From Scatosoma sp045594025 (GTDB lineage: Bacteria; Bacillota; Clostridia; Christensenellales; Borkfalkiaceae), in the NCBI GenBank assembly GCA_045594025.1, contig JAZNXS010000032.1, forward strand, positions 1 to 15,533: a DNA stretch of 15,533 bases, read 5' to 3'. Position 1 is the stretch's first letter, and every line of letters begins with the position of its first letter. Below, in pieces: positions 6,142 to 12,509 of this stretch. Under the pieces are notes generated by a model that saw only the letters and a list, made by a program, of their open reading frames with translations, was not told the origin of the DNA and did no database searches. The position numbers were made by a program, and so were the translations under genes.

Positions 6142-6777
6142 ATGAAAAAAGTATATATATTCGATTTGGACGGAACACTAGTCGATTCCATGCCGGTGGG
6201 TGTAGGGATTGTGCTTGGTTTCCTCGATGAAAAAGGGATTTCCTATCCCTCGAATATTGTCACGATTCTAACGCCGCTTGGCTATAAGGGCTCTGCAAAA
6301 TACATAGCCGACCATCTTTCCGAAGATTTTGATGATAGTAAGATTTATGAGTATTTCAAGGCGAAAACTTTGCAGGCGTACGGGGAAACAATTCCCTTAA
6401 AACCCCACGTAAAGGAGACGCTGGAGGAATTGCGTAAACGCGGACATAGATTGAGCGTGTTGACGGCAAGCCCTTCCTTACTCACCGAAATTTGTTTGAA
6501 GCGTTTGGGTGTATACGATTTGTTTGACTTTGTTTGGTCTATGGACGAATTTGGAATGACAAAAGCGGAGCCCGAAATTTATAAAGAAGCGGCAAGACGT
6601 TTGGGGGTAGAGGTTGGCGACTGTATTATGGCAGACGACAATCTGAATGTGTTAAAAACGGCAAAGCAAGCAGGCATGTACGCGTTCGGCGTTTATGATG
6701 AATCCTCGAAAGCGGTGGAAAACGAGATGAAAGCCGTGGCAGATAAGTACGTTTACGATTTATCGGAATTACTTTAA
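6142..6777 (+). CDS. HAD-superfamily phosphatase, phosphoglycolate phosphatase-like
   Basis: A predicted cytoplasmic Mg-dependent phosphohydrolase of 211 residues. Motif I is IFDLDGTLVDS with nucleophile Asp8 and general acid Asp10; motif II is the Thr108 of VLTASP; motif III is Lys141 in TKAEPEIY; motif IV is MADDNLNV (163-170), with Asp165 and Asp166 in place of the usual GD-S/N-xxD arrangement. The segment between motifs I and II is a helical C1 cap, as in the Gph/beta-phosphoglucomutase group. Substrate cannot be assigned: phosphoglycolate, sugar phosphates and nucleotides are all possible. It starts 62 nt after typA with only a weak TAGGT site before the ATG, and no promoter is evident in the gap, so it is probably a downstream gene of the typA transcript. 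A strong terminator follows. Confidence 0.85.
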   Translation: MKKVYIFDLDGTLVDSMPVGVGIVLGFLDEKGISYPSNIVTILTPLGYKGSAKYIADHLSEDFDDSKIYEYFKAKTLQAYGETIPLKPHVKETLEELRKRGHRLSVLTASPSLLTEICLKRLGVYDLFDFVWSMDEFGMTKAEPEIYKEAARRLGVEVGDCIMADDNLNVLKTAKQAGMYAFGVYDESSKAVENEMKAVADKYVYDLSELL

Positions 6778-6790
6778 TTGAATGATTTAT

Positions 6791-6827
6791 AAAGCCAAAA
6801 TCGGGGATCGGTTTTGGCTTTTCTTTT
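6791..6827 (+). terminator. Strong rho-independent terminator after the HAD gene
   Basis: AAAGCCAAAA (6791-6800) pairs perfectly with TTTTGGCTTT (6812-6821), a 10-bp stem extended by two further pairs, followed by TTTTCTTTT. It closes the typA-HAD transcript 13 nt after the stop. The A/T symmetry means it could also act in the opposite direction. Confidence 0.93.
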
Positions 6828-6869
6828 GTGTGTCATAGAAATTCATTACAAATAAATTTTGTGCAAGGC

Positions 6870-6898
6870 TTGACATTATTAGCGATTTATCCTATAAT
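6870..6898 (+). promoter_or_regulatory. Perfect-consensus sigma-A promoter of the RsgI-like lipoprotein gene
   Basis: TTGACA (6870-6875), exactly 17 bp, then TATAAT (6893-6898): both hexamers match consensus completely. Start of transcription near 6905, leaving a UTR of about 29 nt with AGGAGG at 6921-6926. It predicts high constitutive expression; no operator-like inverted repeat is evident around it. Confidence 0.92.
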
Positions 6899-6933
6899 AT
6901 AGGCATGAAAATTCCAAATCAGGAGGAATATTT

Positions 6934-8490
6934 ATGAAAATGAAATCAGTATTGAGCATGGTTATGGCGCTTACCATGAGCGCTTCTGTTGCGTTGTTTG
7001 CAGGTTGTAATTTCGGACAAGGCGGCAATAGCAGTAGTGGAAACGGTAACGGTGGCGACGTAAAAGCAACTTCGTACGTCAATTTGGATATCAATCCCGA
7101 CATAGAGTTAACGGTGGATGCGGAAAATAAAGTAGTCAGCGTACATGGCGGCAACGAAGACGGCTTGGTTCTTTTATATGAAGAAGAGGGAATTGTTGGT
7201 GCAAACGTTGAGGTTGCTATTGAGAAGATTATCGATCTCGCCGTGGACATGGGGTACCTCGATGAGGAAAATAAGGTGGTAGGAACGAGCGTTGTTTCCT
7301 CCTCTGCTACAGATGAAAGCGCGTTGCTTTCCAAGGTGAATGCGGAAATTACGGCAACGGCGAAGGATTTGGGGCTTACCGTAACCACGGACGCCGAGGG
7401 CGCGTATTCGTTGTTGCGTGATTTGGCGGAACTGAAAGCGGCATATCCTAACAATACGGCAATTCAAAACGTATCGGTATCCAAATTCCAGTTGGCGGTA
7501 TCGGCAGCGGAAACGGGTGAAGTGACGGTAGAAGCGGCTGTGGAAATGGACACAGACGAGCTGGTCGAGTTGGTTTCCAACGCGCACGAAAAGATTGAGA
7601 AATTCGCAACGGAAGCGTTTAGAGAAGCAAAGACGTTGGCGAACGCTACGTACGACAAAGCTTTGGGTATGGCGAAAGCAAGCGTATATATGCAGTATGC
7701 AACCATGAAGAAGGCGGCTCTTATGCCTTACGGTGCGGCATACTTTATGTATAAAGCAAGTGAATGCGGCTTTGAAGCGATCGCAGACTCCTTGATGTAC
7801 GCAGAAAAATTACATAACTACGAACTTAGCGAAACGCAGGTAGAACTGATTATGGAAGCGCTTGGCTTGAAGACGGAAGCTCTGTCGTTTGCAGAGGTAG
7901 AAGAAAATAAAGAATTGCTGAAAAACTCGGACGGCAAGATTACGGTTGCAAGCGTAGAAGCTTATGCAGATAAGGTATTCAAGAATACCGCGGCAGGCGC
8001 AAAGCTTGAAGAAATGAAGGCGGCTTTGGACGAAGCGTTAACCAGCGCGGAAACCTTGTTACAGACAGAGGTTGCAAAGGCGAAGGAAGTATACGGTCCT
8101 CAAATCGAAGCGATCATTCAATCAGCGGAAGCAGGGCTTACTTCCTTAAAATTGATGCCTTCCATCGCAATGCCCGAAGCGATTAAAACGGCGGTTGCTG
8201 ATTTCGAAAAAGTAGCGGCTGACGTAAGAACGGCAATCAACGAAGATACGTTTGATGAAGCGCAGCTTCGCGCTTTGGCAAAAGAAATGAAAGAAAAGGC
8301 AGAACCTTTGCTTACGGAAGCGCAAAGCTTGCTCAGCGACGAGGAAAAAGCGGAAGTGGAAGCAGAAGTGGCGAAAATCGTGGAAAGCTTTGAAACCCAA
8401 AGAAAGGCGATGAATGACAAAATCGATCAAGCGGAAGCGCAAGCGAAAGCAAGATTGGAAGCATTGAAGAATGCGCGTACGGCCGCATAA
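6934..8490 (+). CDS. Predicted lipoprotein with an RsgI-like domain and long helical C-terminus
   Basis: A 518-residue protein predicted to be exported and lipid-anchored. Residues 1-24 form a signal peptide (MKMK basic end, hydrophobic core) ending in LFAGC, so Cys25 would be lipidated; Phe at -3 is a slightly off-consensus lipobox. A Gly/Ser/Asn-rich linker follows (28-41). Residues about 47-150 resemble the extracytoplasmic middle domain of RsgI-type anti-sigma factors: YVNLDINPDIEL, then KVVSVHGGNEDG, then a helix and GYLDEENKVV. The Asn54-Pro55 pair sits where RsgI proteins are autocleaved. Residues about 205-518 are rich in Ala, Glu and Lys and predicted mainly helical, with coiled-coil-like stretches toward the end. 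There is no transmembrane helix and no cytoplasmic sigma-binding domain, and no sigma gene is adjacent. It is monocistronic. Function unknown; an envelope sensor or structural role is inference. Confidence 0.75.
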   Translation: MKMKSVLSMVMALTMSASVALFAGCNFGQGGNSSSGNGNGGDVKATSYVNLDINPDIELTVDAENKVVSVHGGNEDGLVLLYEEEGIVGANVEVAIEKIIDLAVDMGYLDEENKVVGTSVVSSSATDESALLSKVNAEITATAKDLGLTVTTDAEGAYSLLRDLAELKAAYPNNTAIQNVSVSKFQLAVSAAETGEVTVEAAVEMDTDELVELVSNAHEKIEKFATEAFREAKTLANATYDKALGMAKASVYMQYATMKKAALMPYGAAYFMYKASECGFEAIADSLMYAEKLHNYELSETQVELIMEALGLKTEALSFAEVEENKELLKNSDGKITVASVEAYADKVFKNTAAGAKLEEMKAALDEALTSAETLLQTEVAKAKEVYGPQIEAIIQSAEAGLTSLKLMPSIAMPEAIKTAVADFEKVAADVRTAINEDTFDEAQLRALAKEMKEKAEPLLTEAQSLLSDEEKAEVEAEVAKIVESFETQRKAMNDKIDQAEAQAKARLEALKNARTAA

Positions 8491-8508
8491 AGAAAGCAAT
8501 AATTCATG

Positions 8509-8550
8509 GAAGCCCGAAGAAGCCCGAAACGGCGCGTTTCGGGCTTCCTT
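8509..8550 (+). terminator. Terminator hairpin with a duplicated 5' arm
   Basis: GAAGCCCGAAAC (8519-8530) pairs perfectly with GTTTCGGGCTTC (8536-8547), a 12-bp stem with loop GGCGC, 28 nt after the lipoprotein stop. The first ten bases of the 5' arm are directly repeated just upstream (8509-8518), so two alternative stems share one 3' arm. The following sequence CTTACTGTC is poor in T, so termination may be less efficient than the stem suggests. Confidence 0.72.
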
Positions 8551-8556
8551 ACTGTC

Positions 8557-8590
8557 TATATATGCGTACGTGCGCGCACACGTATATATA
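8557..8590. other. 34-bp alternating pyrimidine-purine near-palindrome
   Basis: All 34 bases alternate strictly pyrimidine-purine: TA repeats at each end, a GTGCGCGCAC core (8570-8579), and CG/CA/TA steps between. The two halves are self-complementary apart from a 2-nt bulge and one G-T pair. Such tracts can adopt left-handed Z-DNA or extrude a cruciform under negative supercoiling. It lies between the lipoprotein terminator and the S10-operon promoter. Confidence 0.75.
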
Positions 8591-8701
8591 AAATAGAGGA
8601 AGTGTTTTTTGCGAAAGCAGGTATAAAAGGACGAAAAAGAGGGGATAATTTCCGCAAAAGTCGGATTCTATGCGTAAAAAAGGGAGATATTCCATATTTC
8701 C
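8591..8701. other. Non-coding stretch upstream of the S10-operon promoter
   Basis: No gene is supported here; a short plus-strand open frame across it has no ribosome binding site and no recognisable product. Near its right end GGAGATAT (8683-8690) pairs with ATATTTCC (8694-8701) around a 3-nt loop. On the minus strand this stem is followed by a T6 run (8676-8681), so it looks like an intrinsic terminator for leftward transcription, although no leftward gene is present to its right in the window. Confidence 0.5.
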
Positions 8702-8729
8702 AAAAAAAAGTAAAAAAAATTTAAAAAAA
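8702..8729 (+). promoter_or_regulatory. Phased A-tracts, possible UP element or bent DNA
   Basis: Three A-runs of 8, 8 and 7 bases (8702-8709, 8712-8719, 8723-8729) have centres 10 and 10.5 bp apart, matching the helical repeat, and end 14 bp before the -35 box of the S10-operon promoter. In-phase A-tracts bend DNA and often stimulate strong ribosomal promoters through the RNA polymerase alpha C-terminal domain. Geometry is seen directly; the role is inferred. Confidence 0.65.
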
Positions 8730-8743
8730 TTGCATTTAAACGC

Positions 8744-8772
8744 TTGACAGGTATTTACAAATTTGATATTAT
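8744..8772 (+). promoter_or_regulatory. Predicted main promoter of the S10-spc ribosomal protein operon
   Basis: TTGACA (8744-8749), a 17-bp spacer and TATTAT (8767-8772), preceded by TGA to give an extended -10. Start of transcription near 8779, so the mRNA would carry a leader of about 238 nt before rpsJ. Confidence 0.87.
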
Positions 8773-8778
8773 GTATAG

Positions 8779-9016
8779 GCTGTGTAAAAATGCGTTGTAT
8801 AGGGTTGAGACGGGAAGTTACTGAAAATCCAAGGCAAAAGCCGCTTTGGCAGATAATTTCCGTTGACAAAAGTGGGGGCTAGACTCCTGCGACTAACCGG
8901 GGCTTTGCGGAAACGCTCGGTCAAAATGGGTGTTTTTATTTTGCGAAGACCTCGATACACACGGATGGGTTGACACAGTAAATAAAAAGTTAGTATAAAC
9001 TAAAAGGAGTAACAAC
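8779..9016 (+). promoter_or_regulatory. Structured 5' leader of the S10 operon, possible attenuator
   Basis: This long leader holds several potential stems. Stem 1 pairs 8810-8820 with 8854-8863 (ten pairs, one bulged G) and encloses CCAA-GGC/GCC-TTGG (8829-8849) with an AAAA loop. Stem 2 pairs ACCG (8896-8899) with CGGT (8918-8921), enclosing GCG-GAAA-CGC. Stem 3 pairs 8912-8918 with 8928-8934 (seven pairs, two G-T) and is followed by TTTATTTT, like an intrinsic terminator. Stems 2 and 3 share bases and exclude each other, as in antiterminator/terminator switches. Ribosomal operon leaders are commonly autoregulated by an encoded protein (L4 for S10 in enterobacteria). I do not recognise a described family in this sequence. 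Confidence 0.5.
8970..8999 (+). promoter_or_regulatory. Possible second promoter just before rpsJ
   Basis: TTGACA (8970-8975), 18 bp, TATAAA (8994-8999). The predicted start (about 9006) would fall inside the rpsJ ribosome binding site at 9004-9009, which argues against efficient use. Listed because the -35 box is perfect. Confidence 0.25.
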
Positions 9017-9316
9017 ATGGCAGTACAGAAAATCAGAATTAAGTTGGCGGCATACAGCCACGAGCTCGTAGACGAAGCGGCAAGCCGCATCGTGGAGACG
9101 ATGAAGAAGAGTGGGGCAAAGATCTCCGGTCCTATTCCCCTTCCTACGGAAAAGGAAATCGTAACGATTCTTCGTTCTCCCCACAAATATAAGGATTCCC
9201 GTGAACAGTTCGAAATGAGAACATACAAGAGAATCATCGATATCTATTCCCCCAACGCAAAGCTTCTTGATTCGATCCACCTCCCCGCAGGCGTTGACAT
9301 CAAGATCAAGCTCTAA
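9017..9316 (+). CDS. rpsJ: 30S ribosomal protein S10
   Basis: S10 is part of the 30S head and also acts as NusE in antitermination complexes. The protein has 99 residues (usual 100-105) and shows the S10 features KIRIKLAAYSHELVDEAA at the N-terminus, GPIPLPT (38-44), the loop RSPHKYKDSREQFEMR and the C-terminal IHLPAGVDIKIKL. AAGGAG (9004-9009) lies 7 nt before the ATG. It is the first gene of the S10 operon, separated from rplC by a 76-nt gap with a weak AATAC/GTATT stem but no promoter that I can support. Confidence 0.97.
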   Translation: MAVQKIRIKLAAYSHELVDEAASRIVETMKKSGAKISGPIPLPTEKEIVTILRSPHKYKDSREQFEMRTYKRIIDIYSPNAKLLDSIHLPAGVDIKIKL

Positions 9317-9392
9317 GCGTTAAACGAATTTGCCGAGAAATACTTTCAAAGGTATTCGAGAATAAAAAAAATTAAAGGAGTGAACTTTATCA

Positions 9393-10028
9393 ATGAATAA
9401 AGCAATCATCGGTCGCAAAGTTGGCATGACGCAACTTTTTGCAGCAGACGGGAAAGTAATTCCCGTTACGGTAGTGGAAGCAGGTCCTTGCCCCGTTGTT
9501 CAGGTGAAGACGGTAGCAAACGACGGTTACGCAGCGTTGAAGCTTGGCTTCATCGAAGTAAGCGAAAAGGCGCTTACGAAGCCTGAACTCGGTCAGTTCA
9601 AGAAGGCTGGCGTAAAACCCCACAAAGTGTTGAAGGAAATCAGAGTAGACAATGCTGAAACCTTCACGGTAGGTACAGAACTTAAAGCGGACGTATTCGC
9701 AGCAGGGGACAAGGTAGACGTGTCCGGCGTTACGAAGGGTCACGGTTTCACGGGTGTAATCAAGAAGTGGAATCAACACAGATTGAAGATGACGCACGGT
9801 ACCGGCCCCGTACACAGAGAACCCGGTTCCATGGGTCCCATCAGCTCCCCCTCGCGTGTATTCAAGAACAAGCACCTCGCAGGTCAGTACGGTGTGGACA
9901 ACGTTACGATCCAAAACCTCGAAGTAGTTCGTGTTGATTTGGAAAGAAACGCAATCCTCATCAAGGGCGCTATCCCCGGACCTAAGGGCAGCATCGTAAC
10001 GATTGCTGACAGCGTAAAGAGCAAATAA
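9393..10028 (+). CDS. rplC: 50S ribosomal protein L3
   Basis: L3 is an early assembly protein of the 50S subunit that reaches toward the peptidyl transferase centre. The 211-residue protein starts MNKAIIGRKVGMTQLF, typical of bacterial L3, and contains KGHGFTG (115-121) and HREPGSMG (141-148) in the long central extension. The ATG is 12 nt after AAAGGAG (9374-9380), slightly long, but no better in-frame start is available. It is followed 15 nt later by rplD. Confidence 0.97.
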   Translation: MNKAIIGRKVGMTQLFAADGKVIPVTVVEAGPCPVVQVKTVANDGYAALKLGFIEVSEKALTKPELGQFKKAGVKPHKVLKEIRVDNAETFTVGTELKADVFAAGDKVDVSGVTKGHGFTGVIKKWNQHRLKMTHGTGPVHREPGSMGPISSPSRVFKNKHLAGQYGVDNVTIQNLEVVRVDLERNAILIKGAIPGPKGSIVTIADSVKSK

Positions 10029-10043
10029 GGAGAGTGAACGAAA

Positions 10044-10667
10044 ATGGCGGCTATTAAAGTATTAAACATGAACGGCTCCGAAGTTGGCATCATCGAACTC
10101 AACGACAACGTTTTCGGTGTTGATTACAACGAGCCTCTGATTCATCAGGCAGTCGTTACCCGTCTTGCAAATGAAAGACAGGGTACAAAATCCACCCTCA
10201 CGAGAACGGAAGTAAGAGGCGGCGGTATTAAGCCTTGGAGACAGAAGGGCACAGGTCGTGCTCGTCAGGGCTCCATCAGAGCGCCTCAGTGGATCAAGGG
10301 CGGCGTAGTATTCGCACCCAAGTCCAGAGATTTCTCCAAAAAGATGAACGCAAAAGCAAAGAAAGCAGCGTTGCTTTCCGCACTTTCCAAGAAAGTGGCA
10401 GACGGCGAATTCATCGTTGTGGACGAATTGAAGGTTTCGGCTCCCAAGACGAAGGAAATGGCAGCGTTTGCTAAGGCACTTGGCCTTGACAAGACGGCAC
10501 TTGTTGTTATGGACAATAACGACGTAAACGTAATCCGCGCAGCAGCTAACCTTCCCAAGCTTGCAACGTTGCCTTTGGCACAGTTGAGCACGTACGAAGT
10601 AGTTGTTAACAACAAAGTTGTTATGACGAAAGCTGCGGTTGAGAAATTCCAGGAGGTATATGGCTAA
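10044..10667 (+). CDS. rplD: 50S ribosomal protein L4
   Basis: L4 binds 23S rRNA domain I and lines the exit tunnel with its extended loop; in some bacteria it represses its own operon. The 207-residue length is normal. The loop carries RGGGIKPWRQKGTGRARQGS (58-77), where macrolide-resistance changes occur in other species; it looks wild-type. The following segment reads APQWIKGGVVFAPKSRDFS where many bacteria have SPQWRGGGVVFGPKPRDY, a mild divergence. The AAGGAG site (10027-10032) overlaps the rplC stop codon. The stop codon shares one base with the rplW start (TAATG), indicating coupled translation. Confidence 0.97.
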   Translation: MAAIKVLNMNGSEVGIIELNDNVFGVDYNEPLIHQAVVTRLANERQGTKSTLTRTEVRGGGIKPWRQKGTGRARQGSIRAPQWIKGGVVFAPKSRDFSKKMNAKAKKAALLSALSKKVADGEFIVVDELKVSAPKTKEMAAFAKALGLDKTALVVMDNNDVNVIRAAANLPKLATLPLAQLSTYEVVVNNKVVMTKAAVEKFQEVYG

Positions 10668-10957
10668 TGTTTGCAGAAGACATCATTTTGAAGCCCGTCC
10701 TTACCGAAAAGGGCTACGACGGGATCGCAGATAAGAAATATACGTTCATCGTAAGAAAAGATGCGAACAAAACGGAAATCAAATTGGCAGTCGAAAAGCT
10801 TTTCGGCGTTAAGGTTGCAAGCGTAAACACCGTTACCTGCAAGGGCAAGCTCAAGAGAATGGGCAGAAACGAAGGTTATACCCCCGATCGTAAAAAGGCG
10901 ATCGTGCAGCTGAAAGAAGACAGCAAGACCATCGAGTTCTTCGATTCTTTGACCTAA
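10667..10957 (+). CDS. rplW: 50S ribosomal protein L23
   Basis: L23 sits at the exit tunnel and is the docking site for trigger factor and SRP. The 96-residue protein has the L23 start DIILKPVLTEKGY, then YTFIVRKDANKTEIKLAVEKLFGVKV and the loop GKLKRMGRNEGYTPDRKKAIVQL. The ATG overlaps the rplD stop by one base; an AGGAGG sequence lies inside the end of rplD (10651-10656). Confidence 0.97.
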   Translation: MFAEDIILKPVLTEKGYDGIADKKYTFIVRKDANKTEIKLAVEKLFGVKVASVNTVTCKGKLKRMGRNEGYTPDRKKAIVQLKEDSKTIEFFDSLT

Positions 10958-10975
10958 TGGAGGAGATAAAAGAAA

Positions 10976-11806
10976 ATGGCTATTAAATCGTATAAACCCA
11001 CGTCGGCTGGTCGCCGTTTCGTAACCGTTTTGACCAACGATGATTTGACCCCCGGCGCAAAGCCTGAAAGATCGCTGATGCACGATCAGCGTCATAGCGG
11101 CGGTCGTAACAACCTTGGCAGAATCACCACGAGACACATCGGCGGTGGTAACAGAAGAAAATATCGTATCATCGACTTCAAGAGACAGAAGGACGATATC
11201 CCCGCAACGGTTAAGAGTATTCAGTACGATCCCAACCGTAGCGCGCATATCGCATTGATCGTATACGCAGACGGCGTTAAATCTTATATCCTTGCTCCCG
11301 TAGGTCTTAACGTAGGGGACAAGATCATGAGTGGCGTAAACGCAGATATCAAAGTAGGCAACACGCTTCCTCTTGAAAATATTCCCGTAGGTACGATGGT
11401 ACACAACATCGAGCTTACCCCCGGTAAGGGCGGCCAGATTGCAAGAAGTGCTGGTATCTCCGCACAGATCATGGCTACGGAAGGTAAGTATGCAACGATT
11501 CGTATGCCTAGTGGCGAAATGAGATATATTCTTCTCAAGTGCCGCGCAACGATCGGTCAAGTAGGTAACGTAGACCACGAGCTCGTATCCCTTGGTAAAG
11601 CAGGTAAGGCAAGATACCTTGGTTTGAGACCTGAAGTAAGAGGTTCCGTAATGAACCCTGTAGATCACCCCCACGGTGGTGGTGAAGGTAAGTCTCCTAT
11701 CGGTCATGCTGGTCCTTTGACGCCTTGGGGCAAGCCTGCTCTTGGTTACAAGACGAGAAAGAAGAAGAATGCAACGAACAAGTTCATTCTTAAGAGAATT
11801 AACTAA
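10976..11806 (+). CDS. rplB: 50S ribosomal protein L2
   Basis: L2 is a universally conserved 50S protein needed for subunit association and peptidyl transferase function. The 276-residue protein starts MAIKSYKPTSAGRRF, has HSGGRNNLGRITTRHIGGG (40-58) and the hallmark VDHPHGGGEGKS (229-240), which includes the conserved His231 equivalent to His229 of E. coli. It ends with a basic tail KTRKKKNATNKFILKRIN. GGAGGAG (10959-10965) precedes the start. Confidence 0.98.
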   Translation: MAIKSYKPTSAGRRFVTVLTNDDLTPGAKPERSLMHDQRHSGGRNNLGRITTRHIGGGNRRKYRIIDFKRQKDDIPATVKSIQYDPNRSAHIALIVYADGVKSYILAPVGLNVGDKIMSGVNADIKVGNTLPLENIPVGTMVHNIELTPGKGGQIARSAGISAQIMATEGKYATIRMPSGEMRYILLKCRATIGQVGNVDHELVSLGKAGKARYLGLRPEVRGSVMNPVDHPHGGGEGKSPIGHAGPLTPWGKPALGYKTRKKKNATNKFILKRIN

Positions 11807-11822
11807 TCGGAGGAATTGAAAA

Positions 11823-12092
11823 ATGTCGAGAAGTGTTAAGAAAGGACCTTACGTCGAAGCGAAGCTCATGAGCCGTATTTTGGCTATGAACGAAGCTAAC
11901 GAAAAGAAAGTTATCAAAACCTGGTCGAGAGCATCTACTATTTTCCCCGATTTCGTAGGTCACACGATTGCAGTATACGACGGCCGTAAGCACGTGCCCG
12001 TATACGTAACCGAAGATATGATCGGTTGCAAGCTTGGTGAATTTGCGCCTACGAGAACGTTCCACGGACACACGGCGAGAACGACGAAATAA
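11823..12092 (+). CDS. rpsS: 30S ribosomal protein S19
   Basis: S19 is a 30S head protein contacting S13 near the A and P sites. The 89-residue protein begins MSRSVKKGPYVEAKL and carries TWSRASTIFPDFVGHTIAV, HVPVYVTEDM and the conserved LGEFAPTRTFHGH near the end. CGGAGGA (11808-11814) is the ribosome binding site. Thirteen nt separate it from rplV. Confidence 0.98.
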   Translation: MSRSVKKGPYVEAKLMSRILAMNEANEKKVIKTWSRASTIFPDFVGHTIAVYDGRKHVPVYVTEDMIGCKLGEFAPTRTFHGHTARTTK

Positions 12093-12105
12093 GGAGAGAT
12101 GAGAA

Positions 12106-12507
12106 ATGGCAAGTAACATGAATAAAAAGACGGAAAGGGTTGCAGAAAGAAAAGAAAAGCGCCCCTACGCAGTTGCTAAGTATATCAGAGTTTCGCCTTA
12201 CAAAGTAAGAACGGTACTCGCTTTGATTCGTGGCAAAGGCTACAAGGAAGCAAAAGCGATCCTTGATTACAGCGTAAACGGCAGTGCGCTTGCGGTTAAG
12301 AAAGTTCTTATGTCCGCAGCGGCAAATGCAGAGCATAACATGGGTATGGATAAGAACGACCTCTACGTTGCAGAATGCTACGCAGACGGCGGCGCAATGT
12401 ACAAGAGAATGCAGCCTGTATCTAAGGGTAGAGGCCACGCAATCCTTAAGAGAACCAGCCATATCACGGTTATCTTGGACGTTAAGAAATTGGAAGGAGA
12501 AGTATAA
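12106..12507 (+). CDS. rplV: 50S ribosomal protein L22 with a charged N-terminal extension
   Basis: L22 binds all six domains of 23S rRNA and its long beta-hairpin lines the exit tunnel. The conserved part begins near residue 21 (YAVAKYIRVSPYKVR) and the hairpin is RMQPVSKGRGHAILKRTSHI (101-120). The 133-residue protein is longer than the usual 110-115 because of a basic/charged leader of about 20 residues. The ATG at 12106 is chosen because AAGGAG (12091-12096) is well placed for it; a second in-frame ATG at 12118 would remove four residues but is more distant from that site. rpsC follows 2 nt later. Confidence 0.95.
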   Translation: MASNMNKKTERVAERKEKRPYAVAKYIRVSPYKVRTVLALIRGKGYKEAKAILDYSVNGSALAVKKVLMSAAANAEHNMGMDKNDLYVAECYADGGAMYKRMQPVSKGRGHAILKRTSHITVILDVKKLEGEV

Positions 12508-12509
12508 CA

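Noticed and set aside
8506..8724. Plus-strand open frame of 72 codons after the lipoprotein gene
   Set aside because: Its start lies within the terminator hairpin, there is no ribosome binding site, and it spans the alternating palindrome; the product is not recognisable.
9317..9392. Possible promoter or attenuator in the rpsJ-rplC gap
   Set aside because: There is a weak AATAC/GTATT stem followed by A-rich sequence, but no -35/-10 pair and no T-tract; it is better seen as an ordinary intercistronic spacer.
10664..11707. Long minus-strand open frame (347 codons) opposite rplW and rplB
   Set aside because: Antisense shadow of ribosomal protein genes, without initiation signals; composition reflects reverse reading of Lys/Arg-rich proteins.
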